This document shows, in pieces, positions 44,463 through 53,293 of a DNA stretch of 64,000 bases (position 1 is its first letter; each line of letters begins with the position of its first letter). Made by a program: the position numbers and the translations under genes. The notes below the pieces were generated by a model, which saw only the letters and a program-made list of their open reading frames with translations, made no database searches and was not told the DNA's origin. This stretch comes from CAYVTM01 sp964454645. GTDB lineage: Bacteria > Bacteroidota > Bacteroidia > Sphingobacteriales > Sphingobacteriaceae. The stretch lies in the NCBI GenBank assembly GCA_964454645.1, contig CAYVTM010000001.1, positions 62,001 to 126,000 on the forward strand. Reading direction: 5' to 3'.

Positions 44463-45279
44463 AAATCATTTTTACGATAACGATGCATAAGAATCCGACA
44501 AAAATAGTTTTTATCGTTGATGCTTTTAGTTTATTGGAAATGTTTACTCCGATCGGAGAAAACAATAAACTTCCGATAGCCACCGGTATTGATACACTTA
44601 AAAAGATTAGTCCGATGTGCGGACTATCAACATTTATCTCGGGTAAACCCTGAAAAAATAAATTGTAGAGTGAGGTGAGTAATGCCATCACGCTGATAAC
44701 TCCTAAGGAAATAGAAGTCGCTTTCCGCATAGGTAAATTCATCGTATTGGTTAAGATAGGTACAATAATTACTCCACCACCGATGCCTGAAAATGCTGCT
44801 ATTGTTCCGGAGAGAAGTCCGGTTAAAATAAATTTCCAGGGTTCCGTTTGCTCATCATCCTGAACAGGATTGTAGTTTTTGGAACGGAATATCCTCCAGG
44901 CTATAAAAATTAAGAGTATGATGAAGAAAAGTGTAAAGCGTTCCTTAGTGTACCAGGTTCCGATACTAATGATGTACGAAAAGAAAATAGCGGCAAAACT
45001 TGCGCTTATACCAATGGTTAGAATGCTGCGGGGGTAGAAGTTTTTATGTTTCCATTGCTTATAGGTACCGCTTAAACCCGCGAACATAATAGCAAACATG
45101 GAGTTGGCTACAATTGCCGGAACAATGATTTCACTGCTCAATCCCAAACGTTCGAGATAATAGCTGAAGATTAAGACATAGATAATACCCCCGCCAATAC
45201 CGAGCATTCCTGCCAGTAAACCTCCGATACCTCCCAGAAGTAAGGGAACTAAGATGGGATAAATGAAATCTTGTATCAT
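44446..45279 (-). CDS. TauE/SafE family membrane transporter
   Basis: The 277-residue protein has about eight helices in two repeats, each with a Gly-rich start: LLAGMLGIGGGIIYVL near residue 21 and IAAFSGIGGGVIIVPIL near 162. These are the marks of the TauE/SafE (sulfite exporter-like) family. The substrate, often a sulfur-containing organic anion or sulfite, cannot be told. It is upstream of tsaB with a 17-base overlap, an arrangement that need not be functional. A terminator separates it from ctpA. Confidence 0.9.
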   Translation of the reverse strand: MIQDFIYPILVPLLLGGIGGLLAGMLGIGGGIIYVLIFSYYLERLGLSSEIIVPAIVANSMFAIMFAGLSGTYKQWKHKNFYPRSILTIGISASFAAIFFSYIISIGTWYTKERFTLFFIILLIFIAWRIFRSKNYNPVQDDEQTEPWKFILTGLLSGTIAAFSGIGGGVIIVPILTNTMNLPMRKATSISLGVISVMALLTSLYNLFFQGLPEINVDSPHIGLIFLSVSIPVAIGSLLFSPIGVNISNKLKASTIKTIFVGFLCIVIVKMIYGIIG

Positions 45280-45307
45280 AAAAAAAGGGAACGATGTTTC
45301 GTTCCCT
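45280..45307 (-). terminator. Terminator after the S41 peptidase gene
   Basis: A 9-bp stem AGGGAACGA / TCGTTCCCT with a four-base loop is followed by seven T on the minus strand. It begins 20 bases past the ctpA stop and ends right before the TauE start. Confidence 0.88.
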
Positions 45308-45327
45308 GCAAAAATGATAAAAATATT

Positions 45328-46980
45328 TTAGTTCTTAGGCTTTAACGCTGAAGCATATAATTTAGAGTCGTTTAGCACTTCCAATGCTTTCTGAATCTCC
45401 GGATCAAAGGAGAAGGAAGTTTCAATTCGCCCTTTTTGACTATAGTAACGACTTACAATCTCTTCTTGTAAGAATTTGCTTAATTCGGGCCTGAATTTAT
45501 GTAAATCGGCTTCCTTGTCGTGAATTAATTTCGTTTGCATCGCCTCAAAATCAGTTTTGATGGCCTCAAAATATTTTTCTTTGAGAGCTGCTTCTTTATA
45601 CTCATCCAAAAGTTTTTCGCTTTTAGTTTTATAATCATAGTCTTTATCTCTCAAAAAATCTATAAAAGCTCGGTAATCGCTGTCGGAAAGTTTGAATTCA
45701 AGCGAAGCAGCTATTTGTGGATTTTGTAAGCGGTATTCCGTAGCGAAATCGAAGATCAGATTTTTGCTTAAGAGGCTTATTGCAATAGGGCTGTAAGTAG
45801 AAATATCTACTGTAACATCGGGGGCTACTCCACCGCCATCATAAACTTTTCTTCCGGCACGTGTAAAAAATTCTTTGATCAATGAATCCGGAATTTTTCC
45901 GACACTACCATCTTCATTCCGATGACTGTAATCTAAAGCTTGAATACATCTTCCGCTTGGGATATAATATTTTGCCGTAGTAATTTTTAATTGAGCATTG
46001 TAGCTAAGCGGGCGGGTTGCCTGTACCAATCCTTTTCCGAATGTACGTTGTCCGATAATTACACCGCGATCCAAATCCTGCATAACACCCGAAACAATTT
46101 CGGAAGCCGATGCCGAGCTGCTGTTGGTAAGAACTACTAAGGGTATGTCCGTATCAACGGGCATATTAATGGTGCGGTATGATTTATCCCATTCCTTTAC
46201 TTTACCCTTGGTAGTTACTACTAACTCTCCTTTATTAATAAAGATGTTTGAAATATCTACAGCTTCTTGCAGAAGCCCGCCCGGATTTCCTCTTAAATCA
46301 AGTATAAGCGATCTGAAATTCGGATTTTTCTTTAGTTCTATTAAAGCTTGCGCAACTTCTTTACTTGCCTTTTGCGTAAATCCTCTTAATTGAATATAAC
46401 CTGTCTGATCATTTACCATACCATAATAAGGGACATTTAAAATTTGAATTTCTTCTCGTTGCAGCGCAATCTCAAACTCCTTTTTGTCTCCGGGACGACG
46501 TACCGTAAGTTTGATCGTAGATCCCGGTTGTCCTTTTAATAATTTGCTTACATCGGAAGTGCTTTTTCCTTTCAGGGATTTACCATCAATATCTAAAATC
46601 ATATCACCGGCAATAAGTCCGGCTTTATGGGCAGCAAAACCTTCATAGGTTTCACGAACCACAATATGATTTTCGCGTTGGAAAATTGTAGCGCCGATAC
46701 CTCCGTATTGTCCCGTAGTCATAAAACGATAATCTTCCACTTCCGATTCGGAGATGAAATTTGTATAAGGGTCGAGCGATTCGAGCATCGCCTCAATACC
46801 GGTACGCATCAGTTTCGAAGGATCTATTTCGTCTACATAATAGGTGTTGAGCTCGCGGTAAGCAGTAGTCATGATATCGAGATTCTTCGATATTTCGAAA
46901 TAATTATCGACAAAAGCGACAGAGCTTATGGAAGCGATGGCGATGAAAGCAATGATCAGGTATTTTTTTAATTTTCTCAT
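45328..46980 (-). CDS. C-terminal processing peptidase, S41 family
   Basis: The 550-residue protein has an N-terminal membrane or signal helix (about 6-24). A PDZ domain (about 85-170; YGGIGATIF, HKAGLIAGDMILDIDGKSL) precedes the tail-specific protease domain. The catalytic Ser lies in NSSSASASEI (287-295) and the Lys is 316 in RTFGKG. An extra C-terminal helical region (about 420-550) is common in Bacteroidota members. It degrades or trims envelope proteins. Monocistronic. Confidence 0.93.
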   Translation of the reverse strand: MRKLKKYLIIAFIAIASISSVAFVDNYFEISKNLDIMTTAYRELNTYYVDEIDPSKLMRTGIEAMLESLDPYTNFISESEVEDYRFMTTGQYGGIGATIFQRENHIVVRETYEGFAAHKAGLIAGDMILDIDGKSLKGKSTSDVSKLLKGQPGSTIKLTVRRPGDKKEFEIALQREEIQILNVPYYGMVNDQTGYIQLRGFTQKASKEVAQALIELKKNPNFRSLILDLRGNPGGLLQEAVDISNIFINKGELVVTTKGKVKEWDKSYRTINMPVDTDIPLVVLTNSSSASASEIVSGVMQDLDRGVIIGQRTFGKGLVQATRPLSYNAQLKITTAKYYIPSGRCIQALDYSHRNEDGSVGKIPDSLIKEFFTRAGRKVYDGGGVAPDVTVDISTYSPIAISLLSKNLIFDFATEYRLQNPQIAASLEFKLSDSDYRAFIDFLRDKDYDYKTKSEKLLDEYKEAALKEKYFEAIKTDFEAMQTKLIHDKEADLHKFRPELSKFLQEEIVSRYYSQKGRIETSFSFDPEIQKALEVLNDSKLYASALKPKN

Positions 46981-47010
46981 AGCAGAAAAATAGTGTTCAA
47001 TATAAAGCCT

Positions 47011-47232
47011 TTATTTTAAGGGGTCGTAACCGCTACCACCCCAGGGGTGGCAGGATATCAATCGTTTTACAGCAAGATACGTGCCTTTAAAAGGTCCGTA
47101 TTTTCTTAATGCCTGAATACCATACTCCGAACAAGTAGGAGAATATCTGCAGGCATTGGGTAATATGGGTGAAATAATTTTTTGATATACTTTAAAAAGA
47201 AATATCAATATATAATTAAGTGGTTTTAACAT
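47011..47232 (-). CDS. yidD: Membrane protein insertion efficiency factor YidD
   Basis: The 73-residue protein matches YidD: an amphipathic N-terminus FKVYQKIISPILP, then CRYSPTCSEYGIQALRKYG (about 28-46) and RLISCHPWGGSGYDPL near the end. It helps YidC insert membrane proteins. Its ATG overlaps the end of rnpA by 17 bases, the conserved rpmH-rnpA-yidD order. Confidence 0.96.
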   Translation of the reverse strand: MLKPLNYILIFLFKVYQKIISPILPNACRYSPTCSEYGIQALRKYGPFKGTYLAVKRLISCHPWGGSGYDPLK

Positions 47233-47611
47233 GCTCTTTTAACAAACGATCGAAAGCTAAATTTAGTTTTTTTTCGATTTCTTTTGTAGTAATTATTTCG
47301 TTACCGGTATAAATAATCATCAGGTATAGATTGATATTATGTTCACGAAGAAAAGGGTAGAGCTTATCGGTTTTTAATATACGATAGGATTCGCGTATCC
47401 GACGTTTGATACGGTTACGGTCAACAGCACGTTTAAATCTTTTCTTAGGTACGGAAAGTACAACTTGTGCAGGATATAAAGCGGGTTCTGGATTTTGAAT
47501 CCACAGAATTCGAAAGGGGTACAAAACAAAAGAAGAACCCTTGGAGAAAAGCAAGTCGATTTGCTTTTTGCTGCACAAGCGTTCTTCTTTGGTGTAAGAA
47601 TATTTTTTCAT
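47216..47611 (-). CDS. rnpA: Ribonuclease P protein component
   Basis: The 131 residues carry EERLCSKKQIDLLFSKGSSF at the start and the RNA-binding signature KKRFKRAVDRNRIKRRIRES (about 56-75). It helps the RNase P RNA process tRNA 5' ends. It lies 71 bases after rpmH and overlaps yidD. Family length is typical. Confidence 0.96.
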   Translation of the reverse strand: MKKYSYTKEERLCSKKQIDLLFSKGSSFVLYPFRILWIQNPEPALYPAQVVLSVPKKRFKRAVDRNRIKRRIRESYRILKTDKLYPFLREHNINLYLMIIYTGNEIITTKEIEKKLNLAFDRLLKEHVKTT

Positions 47612-47682
47612 TCGATAGGATTAATGGATATATCTTAATTCTTCTATTAAGATACCACAATCATTATCCCAATCTGAAATTA

Positions 47683-47841
47683 TTAGCTTTTATGTTTTTT
47701 CTCACTCGATACAGAAAGTTTTTTTCTGCCTTTTGCTCTTCTGGCTGCTAATACTCTTCTTCCATTAGCAGTAGCCATGCGCTCTCTGAAGCCGTGCTTA
47801 TTTCTTCTTTTTCTTTGTGATGGTTGGAATGTACGTTTCAT
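47683..47841 (-). CDS. rpmH: 50S ribosomal protein L34
   Basis: The 52-residue gene is short and easily missed. Translation from the minus-strand ATG at 47841 begins MKRTFQPSQRKRRNKHGFRE, continues RMATANGRRVLAARRAKGRK and ends KLSVSSEKKHKS before TAA. This is a textbook L34. It is the first gene of the rpmH-rnpA-yidD unit and is preceded by a good Bacteroidota promoter. Confidence 0.98.
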   Translation of the reverse strand: MKRTFQPSQRKRRNKHGFRERMATANGRRVLAARRAKGRKKLSVSSEKKHKS

Positions 47842-47934
47842 TGCTTCTTAAATATTATTTTTTTTCCTAAAGCCCCATTTTCCGAGTGGCTGTTTATGCT
47901 CTTTCCTGCATTTACGCAGCCTAAAACAAGGTCG

Positions 47935-47967
47935 CAAATATAGTCAGGCTTTCGCTTTAAAACAAAA
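47935..47967 (-). promoter_or_regulatory. Promoter of the rpmH operon
   Basis: On the minus strand TTTTG (47967-47963) is followed after 20 bases by TATATTTG (47942-47935). This is the Bacteroidota -33/-7 pattern with good spacing. It leaves a leader of about 85 bases before rpmH. Confidence 0.7.
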
Positions 47968-47981
47968 GTTATTTCAAATTA

Positions 47982-48887
47982 TTAAAATTTATAGGTTACC
48001 CCCAATGCGAAAACTTGTTTAAACTGGGTTCTAGGCTTGTTTTCAACAACAATTACACCCGGGCTTAGCTCTTTATCGCGTGGAATAAGGATATCCTGGT
48101 CGTAGATTAAATTGGTTGTAAGGGTCGCCGTCAACAGTTTCGTAATTTGGAAAGCGATCAGGTTTTCCCAATAAATATCCACTGCCCGAAGGTCTATATA
48201 AGCTGCAAACAAATCGAGTTTCGACTTCAACATAATATTTTCTGCCAGATTTGCCTGATACTTAATGGAGGCTGAAGTGCCTAGTTCCCATCTCACATTT
48301 TTCCCTGTATCAACCCCATAAGCTCCGATGGCAGCCAGGGAATCGTTCATTACCATCGTAACTTTACCGGTAAGGGGTGAATAGAAGACAGATAGCTGTT
48401 CATTGGGCTTATAATCCAAACCGGCAGCCAGCGAAATATAAGCCGGGGAAAGAAAGCCCGAAACTACCGTTTTTGTTGTATCGGTATAGGCAAAGCCTTC
48501 GGTAAACTGCGATTTAGCATTTAAAAGGAAGGAATAATTGATCTTATCTGTCATGCGTAAACCGTATTTACTGTTCATCTCTATTTTATCCTCACTTTTT
48601 CGAAGATCGCCTCCGCTTAATTGTTGTATGCCATACCCTAAATCCAGGTTGTTTTCCCAGTTGGATTTATACGTTTTTCGATTGGCGTATAAACTGATCA
48701 GAGAGGAAATATTTAAATTGTTTTCCCCTCCGGCGGCCCAATTGGTAAAGGATGATTGGCTTACCGAAAGCGAGGCAACCCCGCCTTTTTTCCATAAACT
48801 GGTATCGGCGGGAGCAGTGGTATCTTGTGCATATACTGAATCTGCAACTGCGAGAATAATCAGTATAAATATTAATTTTCTATACAT
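47982..48887 (-). CDS. DUF3078 outer-membrane protein
   Basis: The 301-residue protein has a signal peptide ending SVYAQ. The DUF3078 start is clear: WKKGGVASLSVSQSSFTNWA then AGGENNLNISSLISLYAN (about residues 32-69). Barrel-like strands follow throughout to the final ALGVTYKF with a C-terminal Phe. It is common in Bacteroidota outer membranes; function unknown. It stands between the rpmH operon promoter and mscL. Confidence 0.9.
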   Translation of the reverse strand: MYRKLIFILIILAVADSVYAQDTTAPADTSLWKKGGVASLSVSQSSFTNWAAGGENNLNISSLISLYANRKTYKSNWENNLDLGYGIQQLSGGDLRKSEDKIEMNSKYGLRMTDKINYSFLLNAKSQFTEGFAYTDTTKTVVSGFLSPAYISLAAGLDYKPNEQLSVFYSPLTGKVTMVMNDSLAAIGAYGVDTGKNVRWELGTSASIKYQANLAENIMLKSKLDLFAAYIDLRAVDIYWENLIAFQITKLLTATLTTNLIYDQDILIPRDKELSPGVIVVENKPRTQFKQVFALGVTYKF

Positions 48888-48939
48888 AGGACAGTGTTTG
48901 AATGAAAAATCGATACAATAATTGAATGGGATGCCTTAA

Positions 48940-49257
48940 TTATGGCAATTTTACAGCTTCTTCTCTACGCATACGGTTCAGGAGTTTAACGATCAAGAAA
49001 ATGGTAAATGCAATAATGACAAATTGGATAAGAGTTTGTATAAAGCTACCGTAATTAATGGTGACCGTATCACCCAGCGTAAGTTTCAGATCTTTGAAGT
49101 CAACATTGTTAATTAAGAAGCCAATCGGAGGTAGAATAATATCATTTACAATCGAATCGACTACCTTTTGAAAAGCAGCTCCTATAACAACCCCAATAGC
49201 AAGTTCCACCGCATTCCCGCGCGAAACGAATGTCTTAAATTCTTGTAGCATACTCAT
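48940..49257 (-). CDS. mscL: Large-conductance mechanosensitive channel
   Basis: The 105 residues match MscL: MSMLQEFKTFVSRGNAVELA, AIGVVIGAAFQKVVDSIVND with pore helix TM1 (about 17-46), a short periplasmic loop, and TM2 (about 72-95). The chain ends soon after TM2 (LLNRMRREEAVKLP), so the cytoplasmic helical bundle of longer homologues such as the 136-residue E. coli protein is missing. It should open under membrane tension to protect against osmotic downshock. The first ATG aligns with family starts. Confidence 0.93.
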   Translation of the reverse strand: MSMLQEFKTFVSRGNAVELAIGVVIGAAFQKVVDSIVNDIILPPIGFLINNVDFKDLKLTLGDTVTINYGSFIQTLIQFVIIAFTIFLIVKLLNRMRREEAVKLP

Positions 49258-49358
49258 AATGGTTTCGGTTTTTAGTTTATTGTAGATCAGTTTTACTTTG
49301 TCAATTAATAAAGGAAATTATCCAAATTAACCGAAAAATAAAAATATTTTTTCCGAAA

Positions 49359-50873
49359 CTAAGGAGTAAGCCTTCCATACATACGTGGGAATGGAATGGT
49401 TTCGCGAACATGCGGTAATTTACATACCCAGGCTACCAGGCGTTCTAATCCTAATCCAAAACCTGCATGCGGTACCGAACCGAAGCGTCTTAAATCCAAA
49501 TACCATTCGAAAGCATCCATCGGTAATTGGTGTTCGTTTATTTTTTCGATTAATGCATCTTTATCGGTTTCACGTTCACCGCCGCCTACAATTTCACCAT
49601 AGCCTTCCGGTGCCAATACATCCACTCCTTTGGCAAAGCGGGTATCATCGGCACGTTTGAGATAGAACGCTTTTACTTCATGCGGCCAGTTGTAAACCAT
49701 AATCGGGGTATCGAATAAACGGGTTAATACGGTTTCGTCAGAACCTCCGAAATCGTCTCCATGTTGGAAATTTCTTGCCGACTCCAACCATTGCGGAATA
49801 TTTTTACAATCTTCTTCCAGATCATGTGACTCATCACGCAATTCGGCAATCTTGGCCATATTAAAATTGATCTCTCCTTTTTTCATTCCCGGAGTTTCAA
49901 TCTTTGTTTCGCGTTCTTTAATTTCTTTTTCGATTTCGCTAATACGGGTTTTTACAGTCGCTAAATCTTCTTCCAGGGTTTTAATAGAATTGCGCCCTTT
50001 CACATCTTGTTCGCCTTTAATAATGCGTACGGCTTCGTCGTAATGCAGCCGGGGAAATTTGAGTGAAATATTTTTTAGGATTTCAACATCGCGTTCGATG
50101 ATCGTAAGCTCCTCGGGACATTTTTCGACAACAGCGGTAACAACAACCTGTAAAAATTCCTCAATCAGATCCATCGTCAGATCCAAATCGTAGAAAGCCA
50201 TCTCCGGTTCTATCATCCAAAATTCAGAAAGGTGTCGGCGGGTTTTCGATTTTTCGGCACGGAAAGTGGGACCGAAAGTATAGATTTTACCCATAGCCAT
50301 AGCCATAGCTTCACCGTAGAGTTGCCCCGACTGGGATAAATATGCCGGTTGATCGTAAAAATCTGTTTCGAATAAATTCGTTGTCCCTTCGCTGGCATTT
50401 CCTGTAAAAATAGGAGCATCCATCTCAATAAAACCGCGTTCCTGAAAGAAAGTATGTATGGCATAAATAATGGTATTACGAATGCGCATAATAGCCCACT
50501 GACGGCGGGAGCGCAACCAAAGATGGCGATGGTCCATCAGGAATTCGATACCATGAGCTTTTTTGGAAATAGGGTATTCCTCGGCTATCTGATACACGCT
50601 TAAGTCATTTACCTGCAATTCATATCCGCCTGTCTGACGCTCGTCTTTTACAACTTTACCGCTGATAGAAATAGCGCTTTCCATTGTTAATTTATCCGCC
50701 TGATTAAAGAGCTCCTCACTAACATTTTCACGACTGATAACACATTGGCAAATGCCGCTTCCATCTCTTAAGATAATAAAGACAAGGTCTTTTCCGGTTC
50801 TTTTATTAGCTACCCAACCTTTTAAGGTTACGTTTTGTGATTCAGCTTGTCTGAGATCTTTGATATACACCAT
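49359..50873 (-). CDS. asnS: Asparagine--tRNA ligase
   Basis: The 504-residue class II synthetase has an OB-fold anticodon domain (10-100; VTLKGWVANKRTGKDLVFI), motif 2 in FGPTFRAEKSKTRRHLSEFW and motif 3 in GFGLGLERLVAWVCKLPHVR. An insert of about 60-70 charged residues (about 292-355; TLEEDLATVKTRISEIEKEI and on) looks like a coiled coil within the catalytic domain. The ATG at 50873 is chosen over a TTG two codons upstream. It is divergent from rpoN. Confidence 0.95.
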   Translation of the reverse strand: MVYIKDLRQAESQNVTLKGWVANKRTGKDLVFIILRDGSGICQCVISRENVSEELFNQADKLTMESAISISGKVVKDERQTGGYELQVNDLSVYQIAEEYPISKKAHGIEFLMDHRHLWLRSRRQWAIMRIRNTIIYAIHTFFQERGFIEMDAPIFTGNASEGTTNLFETDFYDQPAYLSQSGQLYGEAMAMAMGKIYTFGPTFRAEKSKTRRHLSEFWMIEPEMAFYDLDLTMDLIEEFLQVVVTAVVEKCPEELTIIERDVEILKNISLKFPRLHYDEAVRIIKGEQDVKGRNSIKTLEEDLATVKTRISEIEKEIKERETKIETPGMKKGEINFNMAKIAELRDESHDLEEDCKNIPQWLESARNFQHGDDFGGSDETVLTRLFDTPIMVYNWPHEVKAFYLKRADDTRFAKGVDVLAPEGYGEIVGGGERETDKDALIEKINEHQLPMDAFEWYLDLRRFGSVPHAGFGLGLERLVAWVCKLPHVRETIPFPRMYGRLTP

Positions 50874-50899
50874 TTTCAATATTCCGTTTATTAGATGTA

Positions 50900-50907
50900 C
50901 AAAATTA
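50900..50907 (-). promoter_or_regulatory. -7 element TAATTTTG of asnS
   Basis: It matches TAnnTTTG on the minus strand, 26 bases before the asnS ATG. The -33 box is not clear. Confidence 0.4.
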
Positions 50908-50951
50908 TACTATTTTTCCATTTTTATCGTATTTTCGAACGAATTCAAGAA

Positions 50952-52424
50952 ATGCTTAAACAAAGTTTACAACAAAAGCTCCTACAGAAATTATCACCGC
51001 AACAAATTCAATTCATTAAATTGTTGCAGGTGCCTACTGTGATGCTGGACTCCCGAATCAAGGAAGAGTTGGAGGAGAATCCTGCTCTGGAAGATGCCAG
51101 TCTGGGAAGTGTTGATGAGCCTGAAGAGTACGCTTCGCTGGATGAAGACGAATCTTACGATGATACTCCTGTGGAAAGTGAGAAGGATGAGTTTAACATT
51201 GAAGATTATTTACAGGATGAGGATCAGGATGATGGGTATAAAATTATGGGGGATAATGATCCGGATGATGAGAGTAAAAAAGAAATGCCCATTGCCGTAA
51301 CAACTTCTTTCCACGATAATTTACAGGCACAATTGAGTATGCTTGTTTTAGGCGACCATGAATTTTTAGTAGCACAGCAGATTTTAGGAAGTCTAGACGA
51401 TGACGGTTATTTGCGCAGGCCTTTACCTGCCATTGTTGACGACCTGGCTTTTTCACAAAATGTATTTACTACGGAAGAAGAGGTTGAGAATTTATTGAGC
51501 TTCATTCAGGAGTTCGATCCCGCGGGTGTTGCCGCTCGTAGTTTACAGGAATGTTTGTATATACAACTGAAAAGAAAAGACCCCAAACAGGAAAACATTT
51601 CGGTAGCCATAAATATTGTTCAAAATTATTTGGATGAGTTTACAAAAAAACATTACGATAAACTCGAACGCTTGCTGAATGTAAGTCCACAGGTATTGAA
51701 AGATGCCATTGCCGAAATTTTAAAGTTAAATCCTAAACCCGGAAATTCTTTTGCCGATAATTCGAAGCAACTGCAAATCATTCCGGATTTTATCATCACC
51801 AAGACCAATGATAATACCTTATTGTTAACGCTGAATTCTAAAAATGCTCCCGATTTACGTATTAGTCGTTCCTATCAGGAGATGTTTCAAACTTATGATA
51901 AGGCAGTTAACAAAGACAAAAAATTGAAGGAAGCTGTACAATTTGTAAAGCAAAAACTCGATTCGGCAAAATGGTTTATCGATGCAATAAAACAAAGGCA
52001 GCAAACACTTATTCGTACCATGAACGCTATTATGCAGTTTCAGTACGAATTTTTCTTAGATGGTGATGAGCGTAAGCTGAAACCTATGATTTTAAAGGAC
52101 ATTGCCGATCAGATCAATATGGATATCTCTACTGTTTCGCGTGTGGCAAACAGCAAATACGTACAAACAGAGTTCGGTACATTCCTCTTAAAGTCTTTCT
52201 TCTCGGAGGGTATTCAAACTGATAGCGGAGAAGAAGTATCGAACCGGGAAGTGAAAAAAATATTGGAGGAATGTATTGCCGGGGAAGATAAGCGCCGACC
52301 TTTAGCCGATGAAAAGCTTGCAGATATCTTGCGCGAGAAAGGCTACAACATTGCACGCAGAACGATAGCCAAATATCGAGAGCAGTTAAATATTCCCGTT
52401 GCCCGCTTGCGAAAAGAGTTGTAA
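50952..52424 (+). CDS. rpoN: RNA polymerase sigma-54 factor
   Basis: The 490-residue protein begins MLKQSLQQKLLQKLSPQQIQ, the Gln-rich activator-interacting region I. A very acidic region II (about 45-115) follows. The core-binding domain and DNA-binding HTH come next (MKPMILKDIADQINMDISTVSRVANSKYVQTEFG region, about 375-415). The RpoN box ARRTIAKYREQ lies near the end. The ATG at 50952 fits the family; an in-frame ATG at 50895 adds 19 residues in the asnS promoter. No sigma-54 activator gene is in the window. Confidence 0.95.
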   Translation: MLKQSLQQKLLQKLSPQQIQFIKLLQVPTVMLDSRIKEELEENPALEDASLGSVDEPEEYASLDEDESYDDTPVESEKDEFNIEDYLQDEDQDDGYKIMGDNDPDDESKKEMPIAVTTSFHDNLQAQLSMLVLGDHEFLVAQQILGSLDDDGYLRRPLPAIVDDLAFSQNVFTTEEEVENLLSFIQEFDPAGVAARSLQECLYIQLKRKDPKQENISVAINIVQNYLDEFTKKHYDKLERLLNVSPQVLKDAIAEILKLNPKPGNSFADNSKQLQIIPDFIITKTNDNTLLLTLNSKNAPDLRISRSYQEMFQTYDKAVNKDKKLKEAVQFVKQKLDSAKWFIDAIKQRQQTLIRTMNAIMQFQYEFFLDGDERKLKPMILKDIADQINMDISTVSRVANSKYVQTEFGTFLLKSFFSEGIQTDSGEEVSNREVKKILEECIAGEDKRRPLADEKLADILREKGYNIARRTIAKYREQLNIPVARLRKEL

Positions 52425-52468
52425 GTTTTTAATCATGAAGATTGTGGAGGGGGCTTCATTTGAGATTA

Positions 52469-52819
52469 CTATTCACTCATCAATTTTAATTCTTGTTTAA
52501 CCGTTTCGTAGGCTTCGCTTAAACCCTGTCCGAGCTGAGAGATATTCATTTTTATTGCTTCGGATTGAGGAGTACTCTTTGCTGTAAGTTCAATGTTTTT
52601 CGCTAATTCCGAAAGTGTGGTAAATCCTAAGGTTGCTAAACTCGATTTCATTTTATGAGCAATCTTACCGGCTTGTTCGATATTGTTTTCAGAAAAATAT
52701 TTTTGCATGGTTTCGAAGTCCTGTGGAGTTAAATCGATAAACATTTGCAGGATTTCAGCGGCTACAAATTTATTATGATCAACTAATTCCAATACTTTCT
52801 CTATATTGAATGCTCCCAT
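52469..52819 (-). CDS. Hpt domain phosphotransfer protein
   Basis: The 116-residue protein is a single histidine phosphotransfer four-helix bundle. The phospho-accepting His55 lies in GKIAHKMKSSLATLG. It would relay phosphate between a hybrid kinase and a response regulator encoded elsewhere. It lies between rpoN and the CsaA-like gene, which starts 33 bases away in the other direction. Confidence 0.88.
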   Translation of the reverse strand: MGAFNIEKVLELVDHNKFVAAEILQMFIDLTPQDFETMQKYFSENNIEQAGKIAHKMKSSLATLGFTTLSELAKNIELTAKSTPQSEAIKMNISQLGQGLSEAYETVKQELKLMSE

Positions 52820-52852
52820 TTTTTTAATTTAGCGAAAACGAATATACAAATT

Positions 52853-53191
52853 ATGGAATATATAGAATGGAATGATTTCGAGAAAATAGATATCAGAGTC
52901 GGGAAGCTTATTTCGGTATCGGATTTTCCTGAAGCGAATATCCCCGCGTATAAACTTACAATTGATTTTGGAGAATTAGGGATTCGTAAATCCAGTGCAC
53001 GCATCACGAAGTTATACAGTAAAGAGCAGTTGTTAAACAAACAAATTATCGCTGTCGTAAATTTCAAACCGAAACAAGTGGCAAATTTTATGTCGGAGTG
53101 TTTGGTTCTAGGAGTTTATAGGGAAGACCATTCGGAAGTTGTTTTGCTACAACCGGAAAGGGAGATGAAAGTGGGGGCGAAGGTGGGCTAA
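52853..53191 (+). CDS. tRNA-binding domain protein, CsaA type
   Basis: The 112-residue OB-fold protein carries IEWNDFEKIDIRVGKLISV at the start, LTIDFGELGIRKSSARI in the middle and QIIAVVNFKPKQVANFMSEC near the end. This matches CsaA, a homodimeric protein-folding/tRNA-binding factor related to the C-terminal domain of MetRS. The length is that of stand-alone CsaA. It is followed by a bidirectional terminator. Confidence 0.92.
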   Translation: MEYIEWNDFEKIDIRVGKLISVSDFPEANIPAYKLTIDFGELGIRKSSARITKLYSKEQLLNKQIIAVVNFKPKQVANFMSECLVLGVYREDHSEVVLLQPEREMKVGAKVG

Positions 53192-53247
53192 TTTAATCAT
53201 TAACCATTACCAACTGACACATCAGAGGGTTTGTACACATATAAAAT

Positions 53248-53275
53248 AAAAAGGAGGACTCATGTCCTCCTTTTT
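53248..53275. terminator. Bidirectional terminator
   Basis: AAAAAGGAGGAC and GTCCTCCTTTTT form a 12-bp perfect stem with a TCAT loop between the CsaA-like and M28 peptidase genes. Confidence 0.92.
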
Positions 53276-53293
53276 AAAATAAATGCGAAAGAT

